From: Fonsecaea monophora
Taxonomy: Eukaryota; Ascomycota; Eurotiomycetes; Chaetothyriales; Herpotrichiellaceae
Length of the DNA: 64,000 bases
Reading direction: 5' to 3'
Assembly (NCBI RefSeq): GCF_001642475.1
Contig: NW_019173949.1
Span: 310,001 to 374,000 of the forward strand
Made by a program: the position numbers and the translations under genes
The notes under the pieces: model-generated
What the model saw: the letters and a program-made list of their open reading frames with translations, nothing else
What the model was told of the DNA's origin: nothing
Database searches by the model: none
Shown: one piece after another, positions 33,001 through 44,168 of the stretch
Layout of the letters: each line of letters begins with the position of its first letter
How positions within the stretch are numbered: the first letter of the stretch is position 1

Positions 33001-34558
33001 CCTTGCATTACTGGACGCTGGTATCAACGTCAATATCTTCCGGGTAAAAGACGGATTACTGCCCATACACCTCGCAGCGGGTTGGCGTCTACCAATGTTT
33101 GTGGCCGCGCTGCGCTCTGCCGGAAGTACCATCAACGTGCATGATGTGCGGCGGAATACTGCCTTACATTACGTCTTGCAAGACTCCCCGATTCCTCGGC
33201 CGCCGGTACGAGAGGATTGGGACATGACCCAATTCCTTGAATCCTCTGGAATCGCTCGGCGTTTCCGCGAACGTCCTGACTGGACACAGCAACTGACCTT
33301 GAAGCTGCTGGTTTCGATGCCTGGCATCGACTTGGATGTTAGGAACCAGGCAGGGTTTACGCCTCTAAACTTGGCTGCCTCAATTGGCAACATATTTGCG
33401 GCCCAGCTCCTAATGGAGCGGGGTGCGGATCCAAACATTCTTACATTTGGTCGGCAGTCGGTGTTGCAATCAGCCGTCGCCTCCAAGAGCCTTGAAATGG
33501 TCAAGCTCGTCTACCCTAGGACGACGCATCAGCTAAATGAAAGCAGTCTTTCTGGCCTGACACCTCTTCTCATGAGCGCCTGCGTCGGCCAAGTTGATAT
33601 CTGCCAGTTTCTGCTCGAGGAAGGAGCTGATTTCAACTCAAGGGACCAAGGAAACCGAAACATTATCCACGCTTGCTGCGAAGGAGCGAGTGTCGACACT
33701 CTAGAGCTTGTCATGGCTTGGATGACGAGCCTGCAGGACTCCGAGACAGAGGCCGGGGCGCCTCTCGAATCTGCCTGTGGGAGCATGTCTCGCTTGATCA
33801 ATGAGTACAATTTGGCAGGTTGTTTGCCTTTGCACGAAATATTCAAGAGCCACGAGTACGAAATTTGTGACCACGTCATGCCTTTTGTGGAACTGCTTCT
33901 GCCCTACGTTGACGATATCAATGCACGGGAAGGGCCTGTCTCGGCCGGCGCAACGGCCCTCCACCACGCTGCAGGGAAAGGACTGCCTGATGTGGTGAGA
34001 CTTCTACTGGAAAATGGAGCTGATCCGAATCTCCCATTCGGACAAGGATGGACACCATTGCACATGGCTCATGCAGCAAACAGCGACAAAGTCATCGAGC
34101 TCTTGACGACATTCGGAGCGAAGGCAGAACGAGACAACAGCGGCAGATTCCCTGGGGAAACCACCCACAAAGCGCGAGACTGGTATGAGAAATCGGCGAG
34201 AGCACGGATCCTGATGGACCGTGCGAGAGTGGAAGCCCAGGAAAAAGAAAACATGATATTCATTGTGAGACAGGCAAGCCAAGCCTTCCCCGAGCTTGAC
34301 TCGGATTTGATGTACGGCGCACACTCGGCAACGGTCATGGCTCAAATCCAGAATCTACGCATCTCCTCTGAGATTGAGCATGAGTTGAAGACGATGGAGG
34401 AGTCGGGTTCGGGTCCGTTGAACGAATCGGTCTTTGATCTGCTGGTCCAGCTCTCAAAGGGAGATTCCGGAGCGTCTGCATCGGCCATAGCAAAGGACGC
34501 GGATGCACTCTATGAGCTGGTGAGGTTGCACAGTAGCAGTCCTTGGCCTCAGCACTGA
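30091..34558 (+). CDS. Protein kinase - Sel1-like - ankyrin repeat fusion protein
   Basis: Rebuilt from five exons: 30091-31041, 31097-31459, 31543-31653, 31705-31863, 31922-34558 (introns 55, 83, 51 and 58 nt). All joins keep frame and give 1406 residues. The kinase domain (about 105-440) looks active: glycine loop IGKGHTGAVFKG near 114, VALK lysine, VGDIKPDN with Asp264, DFG at 286-288 and APE. After a Ser/Pro-rich linker comes a Sel1-like stretch (YGQGFGCKKNAVLAKRW, about 558-575), then a helical middle part, and ankyrin repeats from about 900 to 1270 (GFTPLNLAASIGN, GLTPLLMSACVGQ, ATALHHAAGKGLPDVVRLLL, WTPLHMAHAA). A second ATG at 30169 could be the real start. The donor at 31460 (GTTTGA) is poor; read-through stops at 31465 and would give a kinase-only form of about 440 residues. 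Two separate genes remain possible but less likely. Confidence 0.7.
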
Positions 34559-35650
34559 AGTCTACCCGCAGCCTGGGATTTGGTATGTCTGGCAACAATT
34601 GTTGAGACTGATGCTTCAAGCGTAACGAGAGAAATGACTAGTATGCTCAGTGATTATTACATCGAATGGCTCCTAACGGCGTTACCCACAATCGACTTTG
34701 TCATGAACGTGTCACGAGCCGACCTGATGGCCGCCTGCGAGGGGCGGTACGCCAGGCACAAGGGTACTTTGCTTATGTTTGAGGTCGGGCAAGGCAGTTG
34801 TTGATTTGGGCAGGATCTGAGCAAGGTTATTATGCATTAGTCTGTCTCATACCTCTTCTTAGGCGAGGTCTGATCGTCTATATACAAAATACTAGGTGAC
34901 AGGAAGACCTCTCCTGAGTCCTACCACGCCGCAAGGCCTCCTTCCTGCTTTAGCTATATAATACTTGTAGTGCCCACCTTCATCGGGTAACTCTTGGCGT
35001 GTTGTTGCACTGTCATCTCTCCTGTAGAAGCTACCTTCTGAGCTGGGAAAGCTGTATAATTAAGCCGATCGGCATAACCAATCGACGACATCGAATTTCT
35101 TCTCAGTCGTCATGAGTTACAGTACTTCCCCCGAAACTGCCCTCCCCTTTTGCTGACACACGCCTACCCCTTTTTTAACCAATCAGATATAGCGGAGGTG
35201 TAAACAGAAATGCGCAGCCCACAAAACTCTACCTCCAGAGACCACAAATACATAGCTAAAACTCTATTTTTCACGAGATACTTGCGGTCGTTTTGTAGGT
35301 GAGTGGGACAGAATAGAAGCTAGGCGAGCGCGAGGTGCATGCAGGTGAGTGTTGTAATCTCTGTCTCTCGAATGGGAGAAATGGGAAACAGGGGAGAATA
35401 ATGCCCTGTGCCCTGGAGTGCCCTTGAGGAACGAAGATGAGCCGAAAGGCTCTTGGAGCTCCTCCAGAAAGGAAACTTTCAGGCAGGGGGAGCTTCAACC
35501 TTGAAGAGAGAAATGAGGAGTAGAGCAGGATCTCTGTCGGGGATAAATGACCACCCACAAAATTACAACATGACTTCTTCGTTCTCGGTTGTATACTGCT
35601 CACGGTCCTTTCCAAGGTCGATATGGCTGCCCCGTCTGTTAGCTGATGAC
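34559..35650. other. Convergent intergenic region, AT-rich in part
   Basis: 1.1 kb between the kinase-ankyrin gene and the aldo/keto reductase gene. The open frame at 34580-34804 is not supported. The stretch at 34860-35110 has TATA-like strings (ctatataatacttgtag near 34962) and a 10-bp palindrome (gccgatcggc near 35063-35072). It could be decayed mobile DNA, but no paired terminal repeats are visible. Confidence 0.35.
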
Positions 35651-37010
35651 CTATACCCGAGCTGTCGTTTCACATACAGGTTGTTTCGGCGGCGCCTGGA
35701 TCCAGGCCGCCATCTGATATTGGCTGACGTCCGCAGGTGTGAGGCCCAGATGGTACTTTTCCTCTCCGGTCCACTGGAACAAGAAACTCATGGGAAACGG
35801 GGGTCGGTAGTCTCCAGCATCCTGGATCGCTTCGACGTCCTCTTTCGAAAGTTCAATCCGCAATGCCTCTGGCAATGCCTTGACATGTTCGACCGTCTGG
35901 ACCCCGACGATCGGATAGACATAGGTCGACTGGTGTAGTAAGTAGGCGAGTGCCTTGGTGTTACCGCCGGTCAGCCAGCAAACATTTTATCCAAGACACG
36001 ATGCATTTAAAATGGAGATACTTACTACCGCCTGGGTTGTGGTCTTTTTGGATTGCGCGACCTTCTCCAGCGCCGTGGACACCTTGATATCCGCTTCGCG
36101 GAAGCCGTACCCTTTGTGGGCGTCTGGGTCCTTCATCCTTGCCTCCCTTTCTTGCGCCGACATCAATTGTCCTCCTCCGAGAGAAGCCCACGACACAATC
36201 GCCATACCTTGGTCTTCGCACATAGGGATGATCTCGGCCTCCATGTCCCTGTACGCGGCATTCCATCGACCTTGGTACACGGAAAATGGTGTGAGGCCGT
36301 GACTTCGAGCATCTGTCGCATCGCATCAGTGCGCGGTGCCAGCGTGGAAAGCAAAGTGCATCAAGGGATCAAAACCGTACACGCATTTGCCTTGACGACC
36401 ACCCAGGCTGGAGTATCAGATACCCCGATGTACAACACTTGCTTCGCCATGACGTAGGCGTGAAGATGTGTCATGACTTCTTCCACGGATGTTGCAAAGT
36501 CCCACCTGAAACCCCAGTCAGTCGAGTCGGGTCACCTCCTGTTGACATCAGAACCTTTCACCAGTGGACGTAGAGGATGTCAATGTAGTCTGTCTTTAGT
36601 TTTGCCAGACTATCTCTCACCGAGATGTGCATGCTTTTCGCCGAATTGCCCGTGTAGTTGCTCTGTAAGGGGAGTTCATTTCTCTGGTACGCCTTGTAGC
36701 CAGCGGTATACTTGGTCGCAACGACCATCTGGTCTCTGTTTCCCCTCTTCTCCATCCACTCGCCAATCAATCTCTCAGAGTCCTCGCCATTGTAGGTGTT
36801 GGACGTGTCGATGAAATTGCCACCCAGAGCGTAAAAGGCGTCGAGCAGAGAGTCTGGATTTTCGTTTTTGCCAAATACTTCGCTCCACGAGCTCCCGATG
36901 CTGATGCCACCCAGGCACAGAGGGGAGACTTTAACGGACGCTGTCGGGGAGAGGATGCGGTGGTATGCCAACGGATTCTCGGGCTTTGAAGGAGGGTTGA
37001 AGAACGACAT
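35651..37010 (-). CDS. Aldo/keto reductase (aryl-alcohol dehydrogenase / norsolorinic acid reductase type)
   Basis: Four exons: 37010-36562, 36505-36381, 36312-36026, 35953-35651; introns 56, 68 and 72 nt; 387 residues. The AKR catalytic tetrad is complete: Asp68 (NFIDTSNTYN), Tyr73, Lys100 (VVATK) and His149 (DILYVHW). GVSDTPAWVVVKANAYAR, YQGRWNAAYRDMEAEIIPMC and YVYPIVGVQTVEHVKALPEAL fit the fungal aryl-alcohol dehydrogenase/NorA-like subgroup, NADPH-dependent reducers of aromatic aldehydes or ketones. The last intron uses an AAG acceptor, the weakest call in the model. The neighbours are a cupin, a zinc alcohol dehydrogenase and a bZIP regulator, which suggests a shared aldehyde- or aromatic-compound pathway. 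Confidence 0.88.
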
Positions 37011-37364
37011 ATTCGAAAGTAAATCAAATGGCGATGCAGACAAAGCTGTTGGAAGTTGCCTCAAAATAGGCATCAAATATGTATGTATTCAATTGAAGCC
37101 TCCCCCGCATGCTACATACAACAGAACTGATTTTGATTGGGAGCATCTGAACAAATACCGGCGCCACCATAAGCAGTCTGCGTTAGCGCAAACCCAACTC
37201 GCCAACGAGCAAGAAGGTGGCGACATTAGGCCACCAGATTTGTCCAATCGGACACAATATTATTACGAGGTACAGAGCTAACGAAACTTTGGGTCTAAAA
37301 TGATTCTCGATTTTCTTTTCGGATGAAGGCTGGGTTCCACAGTTCTGTACCTCGTACGAGGTAT
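37011..37364. other. Short intergenic region
   Basis: 354 bp between two co-oriented minus-strand genes. It would hold the reductase promoter and the cupin 3' UTR. Nothing else seen. Confidence 0.4.
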
Positions 37365-37766
37365 TCACCCCGATTTCTTTGCATATTCCTGATCACCGAC
37401 CTCTTCTTCCCAGGTGACAACGCCAAAGGAGGTCGCCTGGTGACACATGTAGCTATCGTCGTCAGCTCCGTGCCAATGCTTCGTGCCAGGCGGGCACCAG
37501 ATGACGTCCCCGACATTGATCCTGACGGGCTGTCCGCCAATATCACACACCCAACCCGACCCGGTGACGACTCTCAGGATTTGACCCTTTTCATGCGTGT
37601 GCCAGTGCGTTCGGGCACCTGGCGTGAAAGTGACATTGGCAATCGACATGCCTTCCGCGTTGAGGACGGGGTCGATGTACACGTTGTTGCCGGTGAAAGC
37701 GTTTGCAATGGCTTTATCGCCTTGAATGGAGGGTGCTCCGCTCCGAGAGGCGCGTGAGATTTGCAT
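37365..37766 (-). CDS. Small cupin-domain protein
   Basis: Intronless, 133 residues from the ATG at 37766 (MQISRASRSG). The frame stays open to 37877, but the family usually starts at this position. A single cupin_2 barrel is visible: motif 1 GARTHWHTHEKGQILRVVTG and motif 2 GDVIWCPPGTKHWHGA. Metal ligands would be the three His, with Gln in place of the classical Glu, as in the cupins often found beside carboxymuconolactone decarboxylases. Possible roles are a small isomerase, dioxygenase or decarboxylase partner; none is proven. It lies between the reductase and the alcohol dehydrogenase and is divergent from the latter. Confidence 0.85.
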   Translation of the reverse strand: MQISRASRSGAPSIQGDKAIANAFTGNNVYIDPVLNAEGMSIANVTFTPGARTHWHTHEKGQILRVVTGSGWVCDIGGQPVRINVGDVIWCPPGTKHWHGADDDSYMCHQATSFGVVTWEEEVGDQEYAKKSG

Positions 37767-38389
37767 TTGAGGCGTTGTTTGGGAATTGCTGGAGTCGAGT
37801 TTGGGATGTACAGAGTTTGCGTGAACGAATCCAATTTGTAGAATCCTTGCGACAGTTCTAAGATCCTTGACGGGCATATGTTTGAACGATCATATACGTG
37901 ACTTTGCAGGGGATGGAGGCACGATATATATTTCATTGAGAATTTGGCATCCTTGACGGCATGAGCGGCGCATAGTCTTGCATTGCAAAGCAGAAGCACT
38001 TCTGCAGAGCTTGGGTCAATCGTCGGCTCGCATGGCACGCCGATCTGTTTCGGGGGGGCTAGTTGATTGCCACCGATGTCGAAACACATCCCATCGGATG
38101 CAGATTGCTTATGAAAAGGCTTCATAGTGGAGCCGACGATGTCATGTCCGTAAACTTTCACACGAGAAACTATCAAGACCAGCACCTGCAATTGCCGTTG
38201 TGGAGACGATTCAATGCCGTATCATAGAGGCGTTGAGAGTGCGTTGGGTATTTAAGCACCAACCATCCGCGCAATCCAACGAAGAGGTCATTTGCTGTTT
38301 TCCTGTTCTACTGCCAACCCCCGAATAAGTCCAGCTACAGACAGACCCCAAGCCTCGAGACACCGCTTTTATCGACCAAATAAGTAACC
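37767..38389. promoter_or_regulatory. Divergent promoter, cupin / alcohol dehydrogenase
   Basis: 623 bp between two start codons. A TATATA element at 37925-37930 sits about 160 bp from the cupin start on the minus strand. TATTTAAG at 38249-38256 sits about 135 bp before the dehydrogenase ATG. Paired TATA boxes in opposite directions suggest inducible, possibly joint, regulation. Confidence 0.5.
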
Positions 38390-39595
38390 ATGGCTAGCTC
38401 CACCGACTACAAGTTCATGGGATGGCTAGGCCTCGACAAGACTGCTGACAAGGGAAAAATGGTCTGGCAAGAGTTCGAGCCCAAGACCTGGGAAGAAACA
38501 GACGTCGACATTCAGATATCACACAGCGGCATCTGCGGTTCGGATCTCCATGTCCTCCGAAGCGGCTGGGTAAGTCCCGTGATCAACACATCAACCACTC
38601 CGGGGAGCGCTGACTCAATCTGCAGGGGCCGACGCCATATCCATGTTGTGTCGGCCACGAGATCGTTGGTCGAGCTGTACGCGTAGGCACGAAAGTTGAA
38701 GGTGGTATCAAGGTGGGAGACCGAGTTGGTGTCGGCGCTCAAGGTGACTCTTGCTTGGGTCGTGTGCAAGGCCATTGCGACGAGTGCGCGTCAGGGAATG
38801 AACATTTCTGCGCCCACCACGTTGGCACATACGGAAGCTTCCATCTGAATGGCGACAAATCATACGGGGGTCACGCATTGTATAACCGCTCTCCGTCCCA
38901 CTTTGTCTTCAAGATCCCAGACGCCATTCCTTCTGCTTCGGCAGCAGTAATGCTATGCGCTGGCATCACAACATATTCGCCGTTGAAGTACTTTGGATGT
39001 GGACCGGATAAGCACGTCGGTGTCATTGGCCTGGGTGGTCTGGGCCATTTTGCCGTTCTCTGGGCAAAAGCACTGGGCGCGAAGTCTGTTGTCGCCATCT
39101 CCCGCAAGGAGAGTAAGAAGCAAGATGCCCTCAAAATGGGAGCAGACAGCTACATTGCAACAGACGATCATCCCAAGTGGGACACCGAATTTGCTGGCTC
39201 GTTTGACCTGCTCATCTCAACCATCTCTTCGTCAAAGGTACGTTCTCAAAGTTCACTTGACCCTAGACCACGACGTTGACCAATCATTTTAGATGCCCAT
39301 TGCCGGCTATCTTGCTCTCTTGAGACGCGATGGCACACTAGTTCAGGTTGGCAACCCTGACGATGGAGTGTTCGAGGTACCAGCGACTGGCATAATCATC
39401 GGAAGGAAGAAGCTTGCTGGTTCAATGATCGGTGCACCAGGAGAAATTCGAGAAATGCTTCAGCTGGCGGCTGAGAAGAATGTGAAGCCATGGGTGGAAG
39501 AGCGTCCAATGAAGGATGCAAATCAGGCGATGGTGGATATGGATAATGGCAAGGCAAGATACCGATATGTGTTGGTAAATGAGGACCATCTGTGA
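38390..39595 (+). CDS. Zinc-dependent alcohol dehydrogenase (ADH6/cinnamyl-alcohol type)
   Basis: Three exons, 38390-38569, 38626-39237 and 39293-39595; introns 56 and 55 nt; 364 residues. Catalytic zinc ligands: Cys49 (GICGSD), His71-Glu72 (GHE) and Cys171. Structural zinc cysteines: 103, 111, 114 and 122. The nucleotide-binding motif GLGGLG is at 195-200. The pattern YPCCVGHEIVG, GVGAQGDSC and AGITTYSPL is that of the ADH6/ADH7/cinnamyl-alcohol group, NADP(H)-linked enzymes that reduce aromatic, branched and fermentation aldehydes. The position beside an aldo/keto reductase and a cupin supports a role in aldehyde detoxification or aromatic metabolism. Confidence 0.92.
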
Positions 39596-39685
39596 GCATT
39601 GTCTGCCTCGCTGCATGTCCTAAGCTGTAATCACACGACTAGCCAGAGCTTCCATCAGAATAATAGCAGTAGTTGAATGACCTTG

Positions 39686-40656
39686 TCATCTGGGAGTACA
39701 AAGAGTATCCGGAAAGAGCTTCGGCTCGCCCCGTCGAACCCTCCAGTTGTTCGTCGCTTTGAACAGACGATGGCAGCCTTGCACAACCGAAGGCCACTTT
39801 TTACAAAAATCTTCGCCGATCTCCCAGCTGTCCGGGTCACATGGATCACCCCAGACGATAAGGCTCTCCGACTGTTTGCCGTGACGATTGTCCACGACGT
39901 CATGGCAGAGTGGTTCATCGTCGTAATCATCGCCCAGTAGCAGAATGTTATTACGCATCCTTGGATCGGGCAATAGATCGATCCATGGATGGTGCGCAAC
40001 AATCAGCTGTAGATCGGTTGGCCTGAGATTTGCGGGACATGTCTGTACGACTGCCTGGGTTCCGTCTGGGGAGCGGAAAAAGGGTGAAATAGCCTCACAC
40101 TGAAGCCACTGATTAACAAAACCAAGAGTTTTATCATTTGCCATGAGTGCTCTGAAAACGTTGAATTTGATGAGCGTCAGCAGGAGGTCTGTTCGCGGAG
40201 ACCCTTCCAGATATCGCGAATAAGCATACTCCTCGAAGCGGGTGAGAGACCTCTGGGTCTTATCAACGTCATCCGAGCATCGCCAAAGATTGATCGGTGG
40301 CTCTGATGCCTCTGAGCACGAAGTATCACGGGTTCGACTACCCTGCCGCACAACCTCCGAGTCCGCACTTGGGTCTTTGGCCGTGACGCCGAGCTTTCGT
40401 TGCTTCACCTGTCGCCTTCCTGCATAGTTGAGTTAAAAGACCATGACTTGAATGAGTATAGTAACCCTTAGATATGCTTACTCCATGCCCTTTGATGTAG
40501 GCGATTCTGAATTTTCCTCCGCTTAGCAGGATCAGTCGTTCCACTCCAATCATCGTCCGGACCATGCATCTCATTTTGTAGGCGCAAACTGAGAACTGAT
40601 GGCAGGGTGATGTCGTCATACACATTTATATCTGGTTGGTGGATTATTTGGGCCAT
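39686..40656 (-). CDS. bZIP-type transcription factor with DUF3425 domain
   Basis: Two exons, 40656-40482 and 40419-39686; intron 62 nt (GTAAGC...ATGCAG); 302 residues. The join restores the basic region KRRKIQNRLHQRAWRRRQ with the N-x7-R pattern (Asn51, Arg59) of bZIP proteins. No long leucine zipper follows. The C-terminal half carries the DUF3425 signature (LRPTDLQLIVAHHPWIDLLPD, RMRNNILL, SWEIGEDFCKKW), a pairing found in many fungal bZIP-like regulators linked to metabolic clusters. The gene is convergent with the alcohol dehydrogenase only 90 bp away, so it is a candidate local regulator. Confidence 0.88.
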
Positions 40657-41691
40657 AATAGCTGAATGAATGTGAAAGATAAGCTGTAAAAATGCTCTCG
40701 GTATCTAGAATGGATGGCAGGGCCGTCACCGCGTGATAAATATTCGAGGAGACGGAGGCGGGGCAATACTGTCGGGCAAGTTTGCCGGGGAAGTGGCAAA
40801 ACAATATGGTGACTCTGAAATTACAGAATTGCAGATTACCCTTTTCTTCCTTCGATAATCCGCATCTCGTGTCGCACAAGACCTGTGGGCGAGCACAATG
40901 TATTACATCAACCAAACTATGCTTGCCAGTCGAAATACCTTTGCCAATCCTACCGAGACTAACGGTTGCGCAAGTCACAGGTATCTCCGAGATGAATATC
41001 ACTTAAGAATTCAAGGGAGCTTGGATTTATTTGGGATCCTACGCAGGCCCCCTTTGTCGCTGATAAACAATGGCTTATTGGATGGGTGAACCAGCTTAAT
41101 TGCCCGATATGCACATCTCTGAAGATTACTTCCCTTGCTTGTCACATATGGCGCCTATCTTGCTGCCGGCTGCAGCACCTGTCTTAACATTCCCTGATGT
41201 AGCTAGTAAGGTGAGCTGGCCTAGTTAAGCCTAAGCCGACATCAAGCTAGACGCGAGCTAGCCCGAGTAAAAGCGGCGCGAGGTCACTTGGGTACAGAAG
41301 GGAGATGGGCGTCGAGATTCCAGTCACCCACCAGTCGTGGAAGATGGGAATCTAGACTCGAAAATTACTAGCGCCTTGACGTACCGGAACAAGCACAGGT
41401 TAGAAAAACCCCCCAAGCCACTGTGGCTTGAAACGTAGGGTGTCGACGTCATGCGCCCGCGGCTCGTCATACGAGTAGGCTGCGATCAAATGCAATCCTT
41501 CCTTGCCCTCTTTCTGCCACCTTTCGTCTTTGCCTCGCGTCCACTATTTTTATTGTCTCTGCAGCGCTCACATCATTTTATACGAGGTCACGGAGTCGTT
41601 TCCCCGTTCCGACCAAGGTTCCTCTCGCTGTCCTTCCAGGTCCGCCCCACCGGGAACCTGAGTCTGGGAGACAGACTCGCAAGGGGTCAAA
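40657..41691. other. Divergent intergenic region
   Basis: About 1 kb between the bZIP gene (minus) and a J-domain gene (plus). Repeated gctag strings at 41200-41265 form small imperfect inverted repeats. No supported gene. Confidence 0.35.
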
Positions 41692-42506
41692 ATGTCTGAG
41701 CTACCCGATTACTGTAAGTGCTGTTATCTCAGCAAGATATAGAGAGCCATGCTGATTGGAAGGAGATGCTGTCCTCGAAGTTGCCCCCGACAGCGACCAG
41801 GAAGCAATCAAGAGGGCTTACAAGAAAGCCGCGCTGAAGTAAGTCTCTCTACCACAGTCTGGAATATTGGAAGGAAATCTCTGTCGCTGGGTACCGACAT
41901 TCTCGTCTCAATACTAACGGATATTTTGGCAGATGGCATCCAGATCGCGTTGCGGCCGACTCGGACGAGCGTCCCAAGCGGACGAAAATGTTCCAAAAGA
42001 TCAATGACGCCTACTACACTCTGTCCGAGCCCACGAGACGGCGAGAATACGACGAAGCAAGGCGCTTCCACGGCACCACGAGCTTTGACGAGTCTGCCGA
42101 CGAAGAAGTTCCCAGACCCCCTCCGCAGACGGGTCCCCAGTCTTGGTTCAACATGTTCGGCTTTGGTCGACCGGCGGGAGACGCACAAGAAGACCAGTTT
42201 GCAAACGAACAGTTCAAGAGTGCGTTTGAAGAGATGATGCAGGAGGACGATTTGGCCGATGACACGCACACGCCCACGAAGCGGTTCTGGACTATCGCCG
42301 GAGGTATTTCGGGTGGCGTTCTCGGTTTCATTGTCGGCAACTCTGTCGGCATGGTGACAGGTGCTGCTGCCGGCAGCAAGATGGGCGCCATACGTGACAA
42401 GCAAGGGAAGTCGGTCTATGAGGTGTTCCAAGCGCTCGACCAGGGTCAAAAAGCTCGCATACTGAGCGAGCTTGCTGCGAAGCTGTTTAGCGGCGCGATC
42501 AGTTGA
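41692..42506 (+). CDS. J-domain co-chaperone with C-terminal glycine-rich membrane-like segment
   Basis: Three exons, 41692-41713, 41766-41838 and 41933-42506; introns 52 and 94 nt; 222 residues. The 22-nt first exon begins MSELPDY, and splicing yields YYAVLEVAPDSDQEAIKRAY followed by KWHPDR with the HPD motif at 34-36. The J-domain ends around residue 75. A WFNMFGFG stretch, an acidic spacer and then GGISGGVLGFIVGNSVGMVTGAAAG (about 153-178) follow, a glycine-zipper-like hydrophobic segment that could insert in a membrane. Similar J-proteins occur widely in Pezizomycotina, but I know no assigned function. It would stimulate an Hsp70. Confidence 0.85.
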
Positions 42507-43331
42507 AGAACGGACGGACATGGGCTTTGGGCGGTATTCGGCGTTGTCAAAGTGATACCTTTTTGGATCGGGGATAACGCATGGTGTTCGTGGCATATAT
42601 TATTCGCCGTTATGATACACATTTTTGGGGAGTTGTGCTTGGTCTTGTTCGTCGATTTCGACAAAGATGCACTCCAGAACAACTCTCCGCAAGACACCCG
42701 TAGAATGTTCACAATGGCCACTGCGGACTTGATGCGATTGATGTCCTCCACCCTGTCTAGGGCTAGGATGGAGACACCCAGAAATGAGATCGCCCTTGGG
42801 GATGATTTACATCTGGAGGCGCCCTCATGTGCATTGAGTTAGACCGCACCTCGTAGTTGCCTCCCTGACAGGGAAAAGGCTGCGAAATAATAACATCAAC
42901 GTAGATCTATACCCTTTTGAAGCACTGCGGACTGCGCTGGCGTTTTATTGGCCTGGTGCACCCCCTAGTGCCCCACCGTGCCCACCAAGCCCCCCCGGTT
43001 TTTGTCCAGCCACTCGAATTGTCCGCTGAGCGGTCTACAAACCCAGAGTGCTCAGCCTCTGCAGAATGCATGCATTTTGTTCGTGAACCATCAGCTCAGG
43101 GACCCCTTTGACGAACCCTCGCTAGTTTCGCCATCTTTTCATCGTTTTCCTCGCAGCTCTCTTCCGTGAGAAAAGGCACAACAACGAGCAAAGCCCATCT
43201 TCTTGAGACGCGGGCGACAACGACGATCCGCAAATCGAGCGACCCAAGCGCCCGCGCAAATCCCAAATCGGACTGCCTTTCGACGATTGGCCCTTCAGAG
43301 GCTGCGCCGACGTCCACGCGAACATCTGGGG
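42507..43331. other. Intergenic region
   Basis: 825 bp between co-oriented genes. Upstream open frames that run into the next gene are judged 5' leader. Nothing else supported. Confidence 0.4.
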
Positions 43332-43885
43332 ATGGGGTTCTGGAACCAGGGAATTCGCTCGCAGCGAAGCAACTCTCCGTCTCCCTCACGCCGCTCCTAC
43401 TACGCCTCCCGCCCGTCGTACTCGCGCAGCGCGTCCTCCTTCTTCTCCGGCCTCGGTGGCGGCTCCTCGTCGCGAGGCCACGGCCACTCGTCCCGCGCGC
43501 GCCCCCGGTCCGGCTTCGTGAACCGGATACGCCGCTTCCTGAAAGAGATATACTACTGGATGCGGCGGCATCCCGTCCGCACGTTTGTCCTGGTCATCCT
43601 GCCGCTGATCACGGGCGGGGCGCTCAGCAAGTTGCTGGGGACCGTGGGCATTCGTCTCCCCGCGGGACTGCAGAGGATGATGGGCGGGCGGGAGATGACC
43701 CAGACGACCGAACGGTTCTATGCCCGCGGAGGCGCGAGGGACTTTGGTGCTGGCAGCGCCTTGCCCGGCATGGGTGGTGGCCTTGGGAACAGCATTGGCG
43801 CTCTTGCAGGTAAGCTTGCTTTGACACCCCCCCCAAAACACAATGACATTGACGGGGATCAGGAATAGCAAAGATGTTCATCTAA
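43332..43885 (+). CDS. Small single-pass membrane protein, unknown function
   Basis: Start ATG at 43332 (MGFWNQGIRS). Two exons, 43332-43809 and 43863-43885; intron 53 nt (GTAAGC...GATCAG); 166 residues ending AGIAKMFI. Without splicing the frame would end at 43868 with a polar tail. A Ser/Arg-rich N-terminus of about 75 residues precedes a basic amphipathic stretch (NRIRRFLKEIYYWMRRHP) and one hydrophobic segment (VRTFVLVILPLITGGALSKLLG). The C-terminus is glycine-rich. I do not recognise the family. The basic segment before the TM suggests a membrane anchored with its N-terminus in the cytosol or mitochondrial matrix. Confidence 0.6.
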
Positions 43886-44168
43886 TCGCGACGGCAAGTT
43901 TGGGAGGCCTACATCTGATGGAGGGAATGAACAATGTTACAGCGGGAGGCAGGACTTTGAAAATCACGAAAATGTCTCGAACCTGGAATGAATAAACGCA
44001 CTGAAGAAACTTTCTTCCATTTCTTCATTGAACGCAAGCCATAACATGAACCTGATCAACGATCCTTCCTCGTAGCTGGAGTCATTCGACATCCAGCACC
44101 AGTGTGCTCGTTAGTGAAAACCTATTAACACATGCAAACCCTGCGGATACCATGCCCGTGCCCCTGTG

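Noticed and set aside
34860..35110. Possible solo LTR (TATA-like strings, palindrome)
   Set aside because: No paired terminal repeats, target-site duplication or TG...CA ends could be seen.
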